DNA of 64,000 nt, from assembly GCA_947475245.1 (NCBI GenBank), contig CANJLW010000003.1:124001-188000 (forward strand), read 5' to 3'. Of this stretch, positions 55,601-62,216 are shown piece after piece. Source of the DNA: Acetobacteraceae bacterium (lineage in GTDB: Bacteria; Pseudomonadota; Alphaproteobacteria; Acetobacterales; Acetobacteraceae). Made by a program: the position numbers and the translations under genes. The stretch's first letter is position 1. Each line of letters opens with the position of its first letter. The notes under the pieces are model-generated. The model was not told the origin of the DNA and searched no databases. It was given only the letters and a program-made list of their open reading frames with translations.

Positions 55601-58600
55601 CCGTCGGCGTTACCACCTGGATTTGATAGTCGCCCGGCGTCAGGCCGGTGAAGCTGACATTGCCGCTGGCGTCCGTCGTGCCGGACTTACCCGTCGCGAC
55701 ACCCGAGCCGTCGAGCAGGTTGACGGTGACGCCCGACAGATCGGTTTCGCCGCCATCCTGCGTCTTGTTGGCGTTCTTGTCGGTGTAGACATGGGCTGTG
55801 AAGGTCGCGGGGATGAAGACGCCCTCGATCGCGTTCTTCGTGTCGCCAGACGACAGGGTGTTCTTCGTAAGGATGTTCGTCGCTTCGGCCACGGTCGTGC
55901 CCGTCGGAGCGACGACCTGGATTTGGTAATCGCCCGGCGTCAGGCCGGTGAAGCTGACGTTGCCACTGGCGTCCGTCGTACCGGACTTGCCCGTCGCGAC
56001 ACCCGAGCCGTCGAGCAGGTTGACGGTGACGCCCGACAGATCGGTTTCGCCGCCATCCTGCGTCTTGTTGGCATTTTTGTCGGTGTAGACATGCGCGGTG
56101 AAGGTCGCGGGGGTGAAGACGCCCTCGATCGCGTTCTTCGTGTCGCCAGACGACAGCGTGTTTTTGGTCAGGACGTTCGTCGCCTCGGCGACCGTTGTGC
56201 CGGTCGGCGGGACAACCTGGATTTGGTAATCGCCCGGCGTCAGGCCTGTGAAGCTGACGTTGCCGCTGGCGTCCGTTGTGCCGGACTTGCCTGTCGCGAC
56301 ACCCGAGCCGTCGAGCAGGTTGACCGTCACGCCGGACAGATCGGTTTCGCCGCCGTCCTGCGTCTTGTTCGCGTTCTTGTCGGTATAGACATGCGCGGTA
56401 AAGGTCGCGGGGGTGAAGACGCCCTCGATCGCGTTCTTCGTGTCGCCCGACGACAGCGTGTTCTTCGTCAGGACGTTCGTCGCTTCGCCGACCGTTGTGC
56501 CGGTCGGAGGCACCACCTGGATTTGGTAATCGCCCGGCGTCAGGCCGGTGAAGCTGACGTTGCCGCTGGCGTCGGTCGTGCCCGACTTGCCTGTCGCGAC
56601 ACCCGAGCCGTCGAGCAGGTTGACCGTCACACCGGACAGATCGGTCTCACCGCCGTCCTGGGTCTTGTTCGCGTTCTTGTCGGTGTAGACGTGGGCCGTG
56701 AAAGTCGCGGGGGTGTAAACGCCTTCGATCGCGTTCTTCGTATCTCCCGACGACAGCGTGTTCTTGGTCAGGACATTCGTCGCTTCGCCGACCGTTGTGC
56801 CGGTCGGCGGGACAACCTGGATTTGGTAGTCGCCCGGCGTCAGGCCGGTGAAGCTGACATTGCCGCTGGAGTCGGTCGTGCCGGACTTACCCGTCGCGAC
56901 ACCCGAGCCGTCGAGCAGGTTCACGGTCACGCCGGACAGATCGGTTTCGCCGCCGTCCTGCGTCTTGTTGGCGTTCTTGTCCGTGTAGACGTGCGCGGTG
57001 AAGGTCGCGGGGGTGAAGACACCCTCGATCGCATTCTTCGTATCGCCAGACGACAGCGTGTTCTTCGTCAGGACGTTGGTCGCTTCCCCGACTGTCGTGC
57101 CGGTCGGCGGCACGACCTGGATTTGGTAATCGCCCGGCGTCAGGCCGGTGAAGCTGACATTTCCGCTGGCGTCCGTCGTACCGGACTTACCCGTCGCGAC
57201 ACCCGAGCCGTCGAGCAGGTTGACCGTCACGCCAGACAGATCGGTCTCGCCGCCGTCCTGCGTCTTGTTGGCGTTCTTGTCGGTGTAGACGTGCGTGGTG
57301 AAGGTCGCGGGGGTGTAAACACCCTCGATCGCGCTCGCGGTTCCGCCAGAAGCCAAGGTATTCTTGGTCAAGACATTCGTGGCTTGCGACACAGTCGTGC
57401 CGGTCGGAGTCACAACCTGGATTTGGTAGTCGCCCGGCGTCAGCCCCGTGAAACTGATATTACCGCTGGCATCCGTCGTGCCGGACTTGCCCGTCGCCAC
57501 CCCGGTCCCATCAAGCAGATTGACGGTGACGCCCGACAGATTCGTCTCGCCGCCATCCTGCGTGCTGTTCGCGTTCTTGTCGGTATAGACATGCGCCGAA
57601 AAGCTCGCCGGCGTAACAACCGCGATCGTGTAATCGTAGGTTATCGAAACAGATGCACGTGCGGAGGTAGCCACCGAGGCTTTGACGTTACCACCGGCCG
57701 CGCTGATGAACGTGTCCGAAAGAGCCAGCAATCCAAAGTCGACATTGCCGGTTCCACTATACGTGCCCAGGCCGGAGGTGATCGTTGCGGCGGTTTGCGA
57801 GGCACTATTATTAAGTTTCGACGCAACAACCGGCACGCCAGGCGAAACGGTCGTACCTTTCGCGATCGAAAGCGTCGCGGGACTAAGGTCCGCCACCAGG
57901 AAATTGCCATCGGCGATCTTCGTGCCGGGCGCTAGAAGCGAGAACAACTCAGAACTGGTGAACTTGTTCACAGTCTGCGGCGTTCCCGCCGTCGTCGTCA
58001 GGGTCGCCGTCGAGTCGAGGTCGACAAAGAAGGTGACCGACACACTGTTCAACGTGCCCAGGTTGGTGTCAAACTTGGAAACGGAAATTTTCTGCGTATC
58101 GTCAACCCAATCGGTCAACTCCAACGTCCGGGTTCCGGGGTTACCCGTGCTCGGGAACCACCCGGTGAAGCTTTGGGTCGGATCGACCATCGACGGCAAG
58201 GTCGTCACGTCGGCCACCGCGCCGTTCGCCACGACGAACGGCACCGAAATCGTCGTCGCTCCGCCAACCGCCAGGACCGGGAACAACACGTCGACCGTGC
58301 CGCCGGTCGCGGACCCCGAAGACGTGAACGTCGTGTGCGCACTACCGGCCGCGGCACCGGTAATCGCGATCTCTCCGCCCAGATAATAAGCGTTGGACGG
58401 CAGCGTAATCGGAATATCCAGCCGAATGATCGGGTCGATGGCGACACCGGGCGCGGAGTTCAGCGTGTATTGCAGAACACCCAGGGAATACCCGTTCAGA
58501 TCCGTGGCGCCGAGATAGGTCACATGCGCGTCAGCCGTCAGCATCCCGACATTCATGCTGCTCAGCACAAAGCCGTTGCCGGCATCGGTCGCGAGATTGC

Positions 58601-59831
58601 CTTCGTTGATATTCGTGCCGCGGATCGTCGCGGTCCCGTTTTCAAACCCGCCGATCGCGCCGATCACAAGGCCGCGCGTATTCGTGATCGCGCTGTTCGG
58701 GGTTTGCGAGAAGCTCAGCAGCACCTGGCGGGAATCGCCCGCCGCCAGATCGCCCGCGGGCAGCCGCACCACATACATGTGATCGCCGGCCTGGAAGCCC
58801 GCCGGGGCATCGATAACGCCCAGATGCTCCTCGAAGTCCGGCAAGGTGGGATCGGAGACGACCAACCGACCATTGGAATCCAGCGCAAGCGTCAATTCCG
58901 TAATCGACAACGCCTGACCGCCCAGAGTGGCGGAGACAAGGCTCACATTTTCCATCGCGTTCGCGGGCGCGAACACTTCCAGGTACGGGTTATGCCCCGC
59001 CGCTTCGGCGGCGGTGTTCCGCAGCGTCACGGTTTCCGTGAATGTTCCGCCCCGCAGCACCGTATCCGGCACGCCGCTGATCGTTACGGTCGGAACCGGA
59101 CGATCCAGAACCTGGGCAAATGCCGCGCGCGCCGCGTCGCTGAACGGCGCCGAAGCCTCAATCTGGCCCACCGCCGTGTCGAGAACCCACGAGCCACCCA
59201 GCGTCGACAGACCAACCGCGCCGCTGGACGCGGCCACGTCGGCGCCGGTCAGCGTATGCAGATCGGCGAGCAAAGCCTGCCCACCGGCGCCGCGGCCGAC
59301 ATCGCAGCCCCAGAACATGATATCGGCATTGGGCGCCAGATGGTCGGTCCACCCGGCGATCTGGCCGGCGTTCGCGGCGACGCTCGCGGCGTTCAGCGGT
59401 TGGCTGCCGAGATTGGCCTGCCCCGCTTCGCCATAGGACAGAAAATGGATCGCGGTCACGCCGGAACGGTCGGCCAGCGCGTCCGACACCTGATCGATGG
59501 CGCTTTTCGACGGGTCAATCAGCACGACCTGAGCATCGACCGAGGCGCCGGCGATCAAAGACCGCCAGTTCGCGACGCGCGGGTCGACGAAGATCAGTTC
59601 CTTGGCATTCGGATTGGCGGCAATGCCGGACGTATCCGACGCGCTTCGATCGGTAGGCCCCGCCCCGCCGGCGACGGGCTCCGTCGCGATACCGTGTTCG
59701 GCCACCAAACTGGAATCGGCATGCAAGGCGTCCGACGCCTGGGTGGTTTCGTGATGCGCATCCACCACGGGCTTCGTGACAGGCGCAACGCTTCCGTCGA
59801 ACAGATAGCGCGGTTCCAACACCAGCTTCAT
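49692..59831 (-). CDS. Giant DUF4347/SdrD-B-repeat surface protein (putative adhesin)
   Basis: A 3379-residue acidic protein started at the ATG at 59831 (GGAGAG at 7-nt spacing). Residues 4-13 are LEPRYLFDGS, the N-terminal LEPR-type signature of giant surface proteins. Residues 78-245 match DUF4347: ELIFVDPRVANW, IHFLSYGEAGQANLG, WGCDVGRGAGGQALLADL; the usual SHG is SYG here (Tyr133), while Cys176 is kept. Residues about 246-739 hold DUF11-like or isopeptide-type beta domains. Residues about 740-3139 are 24 SdrD-B-like repeats of 100 residues with a DKNAN..QDGGETDLSG calcium-type loop. A Pro-rich linker, a putative Ig-like domain (LPSWLTFDPATLSFSG) and an Ala-rich tail follow. It leads the TolC/adaptor/M50 operon, which probably exports or anchors it. 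Confidence 0.9.
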   Translation of the reverse strand: MKLVLEPRYLFDGSVAPVTKPVVDAHHETTQASDALHADSSLVAEHGIATEPVAGGAGPTDRSASDTSGIAANPNAKELIFVDPRVANWRSLIAGASVDAQVVLIDPSKSAIDQVSDALADRSGVTAIHFLSYGEAGQANLGSQPLNAASVAANAGQIAGWTDHLAPNADIMFWGCDVGRGAGGQALLADLHTLTGADVAASSGAVGLSTLGGSWVLDTAVGQIEASAPFSDAARAAFAQVLDRPVPTVTISGVPDTVLRGGTFTETVTLRNTAAEAAGHNPYLEVFAPANAMENVSLVSATLGGQALSITELTLALDSNGRLVVSDPTLPDFEEHLGVIDAPAGFQAGDHMYVVRLPAGDLAAGDSRQVLLSFSQTPNSAITNTRGLVIGAIGGFENGTATIRGTNINEGNLATDAGNGFVLSSMNVGMLTADAHVTYLGATDLNGYSLGVLQYTLNSAPGVAIDPIIRLDIPITLPSNAYYLGGEIAITGAAAGSAHTTFTSSGSATGGTVDVLFPVLAVGGATTISVPFVVANGAVADVTTLPSMVDPTQSFTGWFPSTGNPGTRTLELTDWVDDTQKISVSKFDTNLGTLNSVSVTFFVDLDSTATLTTTAGTPQTVNKFTSSELFSLLAPGTKIADGNFLVADLSPATLSIAKGTTVSPGVPVVASKLNNSASQTAATITSGLGTYSGTGNVDFGLLALSDTFISAAGGNVKASVATSARASVSITYDYTIAVVTPASFSAHVYTDKNANSTQDGGETNLSGVTVNLLDGTGVATGKSGTTDASGNISFTGLTPGDYQIQVVTPTGTTVSQATNVLTKNTLASGGTASAIEGVYTPATFTTHVYTDKNANKTQDGGETDLSGVTVNLLDGSGVATGKSGTTDASGNVSFTGLTPGDYQIQVVPPTGTTVGEATNVLTKNTLSSGDTKNAIEGVFTPATFTAHVYTDKNANKTQDGGETDLSGVTVNLLDGSGVATGKSGTTDSSGNVSFTGLTPGDYQIQVVPPTGTTVGEATNVLTKNTLSSGDTKNAIEGVYTPATFTAHVYTDKNANKTQDGGETDLSGVTVNLLDGSGVATGKSGTTDASGNVSFTGLTPGDYQIQVVPPTGTTVGEATNVLTKNTLSSGDTKNAIEGVFTPATFTAHVYTDKNANKTQDGGETDLSGVTVNLLDGSGVATGKSGTTDASGNVSFTGLTPGDYQIQVVPPTGTTVAEATNVLTKNTLSSGDTKNAIEGVFTPATFTAHVYTDKNANKTQDGGETDLSGVTVNLLDGSGVATGKSGTTDASGNVSFTGLTPGDYQIQVVAPTGTTVAEATNILTKNTLSSGDTKNAIEGVFIPATFTAHVYTDKNANKTQDGGETDLSGVTVNLLDGSGVATGKSGTTDASGNVSFTGLTPGDYQIQVVTPTGTTVAEATNVLTKNTLSSGDTKNAIEGVFTPATFIAHVYTDKNANKTQDGGETDLSGVTVLLLDGNGNSTGKSGTTNSSGNVSFTGLTPGDYQIQIVKPSGTTISELTNVLTKNTLSSGDTKNAIEGVYSPAIFTAHVYLDKNANNTQDGGETDLSGVTVNLLDGAGTPTGKSGTTDSGGNVSFKSLTPGDYQIQVVTPTGTTVAEATNVLTKNTLASGDTKNAIEGVFTPATFTAHVYTDKNANNTQDSGETDLSGVTVNLLDGKGTPTGKSGTTDSKGNISFTGLTPGDYQIQVVAPTGTTVAEVTNVLTKNTLSSGDAKNAVEGVFTPATFTTHVYTDKNANNTQDSGETDLSGVTVNLLDGKGTPTGKSGTTDSKGNISFTGLTPGDYQIQVVAPTGTTVAEATNVLTKNTLSSGDAKNAVEGVFTPATFTAHVYTDKNANNAQDGGETDLSGVTVNLLDGKGTPTGKSGTTDSKGNVSFTGLTPGDYQIQVVAPTGTTVAEATNVLTKNTLSSGDAKNAVEGVFTPATFTTHVYTDKNANNTQDGGETDLSGVTVNLLDGAGTPTGKSGTTDSKGNVSFTGLTPGDYQIQVVAPTGTTVAEATNVLTKNTLSSGDAKNAVEGVFTPATFSAHVYTDKNANNTQDGGETDLSGVTVNLLDGKGTPTGKSGTTDSKGNVSFTGLTPGDYQIQVVAPTGTTVAEATNVLTKNTLSSGDAKNAVEGVFTPATFSAHVYTDKNANNTQDGGETDLSGVTVNLLDGAGTPTGKSGTTDSKGNVSFTGLTPGDYQIQVVAPTGTTVAEATNVLTKNTLSSGDAKNAVEGVFTPATFTAHVYTDKNANNAQDGGETDLSGVTVNLLDGKGTPTGKSGTTDSKGNVSFTGLTPGDYQIQVVTPTGTTIAEATNVLTKNTLSSGDAKNAVEGVFTPATFSAHVYTDKNANNTQDGGETDLSGVTVNLLDGTGTPTGKFGTTDSKGNVSFTGLTPGDYQIQVVTPTGATVAEVTNVLTKNTLSSGDAKNAVEGVFVPATFSAHVYTDKNANNTQDGGETDLSGVTVNLLDGSGTPTGKSGTTDSKGNVSFTGLTPGDYQIQVVTPTGTTVAEATNVLTKNTLSSGDAKNSVEGVFTPATFSAHVYTDKNANNTQDGGETDLSGVTVNLLDGTGTPTGKSGTTDSKGNVSFTGLTPGDYQIQVVTPTGATVAEVTNVLTKNTLSSGDAKNSVEGVFVPATFSAHVYTDKNANNTQDGGETDLSGVTVNLLDGTGTPTGKSGTTDSKGNVSFTGLTPGDYQIQVVTPTGATVAEVTNVLTKNTLSSGDAKNSVEGVFVPATFSAHVYTDKNANNTQDSGETDLSGVTVNLLDGTGTPTGKSGTTDSTGNVSFTGLTPGDYQIQVVTPTGTKIAEATNVLTKNTLSSGDAKNAVEGVFVPATFTAHVYTDKNANNTQDGGETDLSGVTVNLLDGKGNPTGKTAVTDSKGNVSFTGLTPGDYEISVVTPTGTKISEQTNIQTPTTLTSGGAGSATEGLYTPVVFNAHVYTDKNANNTQDGGETDLSGVTVVLLDGKGNPTGKTAVTDGKGNVSFTGLTPGDYQISVVTPTGSKISEQTNIQTPTTLTSGQTGSANEGLYVPGTFTAHVYTDTNANKSQDGDETDLSGVTVNLLDGNGNPTGKTAVTDSKGNVSFTGLTPGSYEIAVVTPTGATVSEQTNVLTPNVLVSGGSATATEGVFVQIPPFNPAPPADPFNPSNPNSNTGKLFRVPDPPTTQPLGDYTPPLDPNAPQNQTPVGGTDSASGFGSNVFLRGDAQARQLYIEARNADGGPLPSWLTFDPATLSFSGSPPPTVKSPITIIVVIRDNKGNQTFVDVPVLLTTGGDTAELLGQINSDALKNAIKKAFSAFAARTASNDTPSGVTRIAGVFMPEVAVVESEAVTEGRSAFSTQLHQAGRMGRLAQARAFLDVFSAARSDIAA
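50415..57614 (-). repeat. 24 tandem 300-bp coding repeats in the giant surface protein
   Basis: Exactly 7200 bp divides into 24 units of 300 bp (100 codons), each running from TPA(S/T)F to EGV(F/Y). No unit differs in length. Three groups are visible in protein order. Copies 1-8 mostly carry KTQDGG and GVATGKSGTTDASGN. Copies 9-21 carry NNTQDGG and GTPTGKSGTTDSKGN. Copies 22-24 are divergent, with GNPTGKTAVTDSKGN. Neighbouring copies are near-identical even at synonymous sites, pointing to recent unequal crossing-over or conversion. The array produces very long antisense frames that are not genes. Confidence 0.95.
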
Positions 59832-60173
59832 AAACCAGCTCTCCAACCCAGACACACCGCGCATTCGCGCGGGTCGCCCGTGCACGCGGACGGCACACGA
59901 ACAATTTCAACACAATCTATTGCACACAATAGCATAAAGGTCGAAATGCGCGAATCATTTTCGTTGAAAAATACGGAAATATCTCAGATTTGCCTCATAC
60001 CGTGGAACAAGTCGGTGTATCTGGGTATCGACGTGTTTCGCGCTGTCGCCGACCGTCACATCGCCCGCGACTTGTCTCCCCATCAAGGCAAACACCGAAG
60101 CCCGCAACCTTGCCCGAGACCGCTTCATCGTCGACAGTCGGGACGACCGTAAACAACGACAAGGCAGGGTGGA
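59832..60173. promoter_or_regulatory. Intergenic region upstream of the giant surface protein, with operator-like palindrome
   Basis: This 342-bp gap separates the divergent surface-protein operon and the 5-beta-reductase-like gene, and no gene is supported in it. It contains a locally AT-rich stretch (59900-59990). At 59917-59932, CTATTG and CAATAG form a 6-bp palindrome around CACA, about 86-101 bases upstream of the surface protein start. It resembles a regulator site but matches no operator I can name. No convincing -35/-10 pair was identified. Confidence 0.35.
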
Positions 60174-61265
60174 ATGACACGCAAGACGGTGCTTGTGGCG
60201 GGCGCGACCGGTTTGGTCGGCTACGCGGCGCTGAAGCATTTCGCCGGCCTACCCGATTGCGACATCATCGCCGTTTCTCGCCGGCAACCGCCGGACATGC
60301 CGAACGCGCGCTTCATCCCGCTCGACCTGACCGACACCGAGCAATGCCGAGCAGCGGGGGATGAGATGAGAGGGGTGACGCATGTGGTGTATGCGGCGCT
60401 GTTTGAACTGCCGGGGCTGGTCGCGGGCTGGCGGGATCAGGCGCAGATCGACACCAACGACCGCATGCTGCGCAATCTGCTGGAGGTCCTGTTGGTCAAG
60501 GCCCCCGGCCTGCGGCACGTGACCCTGCTGCAAGGCACCAAGGCCTATGGCGTGCATGTGCGGCCGCTGACCGTCCCGGCACGGGAAGGGCGGTCGGAAA
60601 TGCGGGAGCAGCCGAATTTTTACTGGGCGCAGGAGGATTACCTGCGCGCGCGGCAAAGCGGCCGGTCCTGGACATGGTCGATCCTGCGGCCCGTGCTGAT
60701 TGTCGGGGAAGCGATCGGCGGCGCGATGAACCTGATCCCGGCCCTGGGCGTACACGCCGCGTTGATGCGGGAGTTCGGCACCACCCTGCCCTATCCCGGC
60801 GGCCCCGCCCGGGTCGGCCAGGCCGTCGACGCCGACCTGTTGGCGCGCGCCATCGCCTGGGCCGGCGAGGCAGATGCCGCGCGCAACGAGGTCTTCAATG
60901 TCACCAACGGCGATGTCTTCGTCTGGGAAAACATCTGGCCGGCCATCGCCGAAGCCGCGGGCATGCAACCGGCGCCATCCCAACCGTTTGCCCTGAATTC
61001 ACTGTTGGAGACCGGGGCAGCCCGGTGGGACGCGATCCGCCAAACGCACGGGTTGGTTTCGCCGGATCTGCGCGCATTCGTCGGCTTGTCGCTGGAATAC
61101 GCGGATTACCAGATGCGCCATGGGCAGACCGAGATCGGCGCGCCGTCGATCGTCTCGACGATCAAGATCAATCAGGCGGGCTTCCACGAAACCATGGATA
61201 CCGAAGTCATGTTCCGCAAATGGTTCGCGCTGTTTCAGGAGAAGCGGCTGCTTCCCCCGAAATAG
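60174..61265 (+). CDS. NAD(P)-dependent reductase of the progesterone-5-beta-reductase/iridoid-synthase-like group
   Basis: A 363-residue extended SDR. The cofactor loop is VAGATGLVGYAAL. The catalytic residues of the PRISE group appear to be present: Lys123 in LQGTKAYGVH and Tyr150 in PNFYWAQEDYL, with STIKINQAGF near the end. Such enzymes reduce activated C=C bonds of enones. Bacterial members are poorly characterised, so the substrate is unknown. The ATG follows AGGGTGGA. It is divergent from the giant surface protein and convergent with the fumarylacetoacetase-like gene. Confidence 0.82.
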   Translation: MTRKTVLVAGATGLVGYAALKHFAGLPDCDIIAVSRRQPPDMPNARFIPLDLTDTEQCRAAGDEMRGVTHVVYAALFELPGLVAGWRDQAQIDTNDRMLRNLLEVLLVKAPGLRHVTLLQGTKAYGVHVRPLTVPAREGRSEMREQPNFYWAQEDYLRARQSGRSWTWSILRPVLIVGEAIGGAMNLIPALGVHAALMREFGTTLPYPGGPARVGQAVDADLLARAIAWAGEADAARNEVFNVTNGDVFVWENIWPAIAEAAGMQPAPSQPFALNSLLETGAARWDAIRQTHGLVSPDLRAFVGLSLEYADYQMRHGQTEIGAPSIVSTIKINQAGFHETMDTEVMFRKWFALFQEKRLLPPK

Positions 61266-61274
61266 CCGACGGGA

Positions 61275-62060
61275 TCACATCCCTTCGCGAATGACCGGAT
61301 TGCGCAGCGTGCCGATCCCGGAGATTTCGATTTCAACGGTATCGCCGTGCTTCATGTTGGCGGTCGCGCCTTCCGTGCCCATCCACATCATGTCGCCGGG
61401 ATAAAGCGTCAGGCAGGTGGTCATGGCGACGAGGTAATCGACGACGCCATGGATCATCTTGTTGGTGTCGAAGGTGATCATGGTCTGGCCGTTCAGCCTG
61501 ACGGTGGTGGCCAGACCTTCCAACGTTACGTCGGTCTCGATCCACGGCCCCATAGGCTTGAACGTATCCGTGTTCTTCGCGCGCCACAGCGTGCGGTCGG
61601 ATTTCTGCCAGGTGCGCTCGCTGACGTCGTTGCCGATCGTGTAGCCGAGGACCGCCGACAGCGCGTTCTCACGCGTCAGATTTTTGCACTTCTGGCCGAT
61701 AACGACGACCAATTCGGCCTCATACTGCACAAGTTCGGTCGCGTCGGCGGGGATGACGATATTCTCCCCATGCGCGATCAGCGCGTTATTCGTCCGGTAC
61801 CCAATATCCGGGTTCGGCGGCAGGTCCGGCGCTCGGCCCAGCTTATGCGCGACTTCCATGACGTGTTCGGCATAGTTCATGCCGGCGGCATAAAAGGTCG
61901 GCGGTACGACGGGAACCAGAAGCTTGACGTCGTCGAGCTTCAGCCGCGTGCCGGTCCGTTCCCACGCTTCAAACGGCGAGCCGCGAACCGGGATAACGGT
62001 ATCGCCCTCGATAACCGCGTAGCTTGGTGTTCCGTTCTGGTCGATGCGTGCCCAGCGCAT
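61275..62060 (-). CDS. Fumarylacetoacetate hydrolase family protein
   Basis: A 261-residue protein with the FAH fold. An N-terminal short domain is followed by the metal-binding core: YEAELVVVIG with the paired Glu residues, GYTIGNDVSERTWQ, FKPMGPWIETD and GTEGATANMKHGDTVEIEI. Members include fumarylpyruvate and acylpyruvate hydrolases, oxaloacetate decarboxylases and 2-hydroxyhepta-2,4-diene-dioate isomerases, all acting on a beta-dicarbonyl with a divalent metal. The specific reaction is not determinable. It is convergent with the reductase (9-bp gap) and divergent from hpnN. Confidence 0.88.
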   Translation of the reverse strand: MRWARIDQNGTPSYAVIEGDTVIPVRGSPFEAWERTGTRLKLDDVKLLVPVVPPTFYAAGMNYAEHVMEVAHKLGRAPDLPPNPDIGYRTNNALIAHGENIVIPADATELVQYEAELVVVIGQKCKNLTRENALSAVLGYTIGNDVSERTWQKSDRTLWRAKNTDTFKPMGPWIETDVTLEGLATTVRLNGQTMITFDTNKMIHGVVDYLVAMTTCLTLYPGDMMWMGTEGATANMKHGDTVEIEISGIGTLRNPVIREGM

Positions 62061-62216
62061 GGCGCGTTTCCCCTGATTTGATCCTGTGCCCCATTATACC
62101 GAGGTCGGCCCGGTATGCCATGGCGGCCGACAGCGCGTATTTGTGGACCCGCCGATGGGGACCGACTATCAGGAGCGCCCCTGACGGGTTCCCCCTTATG
62201 CGAGACTGATTGCCCG

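Noticed and set aside
50415-57614. CRISPR array
   Set aside because: The units are 300 bp, coding, and contiguous without spacers.
49635-57935. Two very long forward-strand frames (about 1050 and 1670 codons) across the surface-protein repeats
   Set aside because: They are antisense shadows of the 300-bp repeat array: their repeats track the real gene's period, they lack recognisable domains or good starts, and they are Arg/Asp/Val-rich as expected from reversed GC-rich codons.
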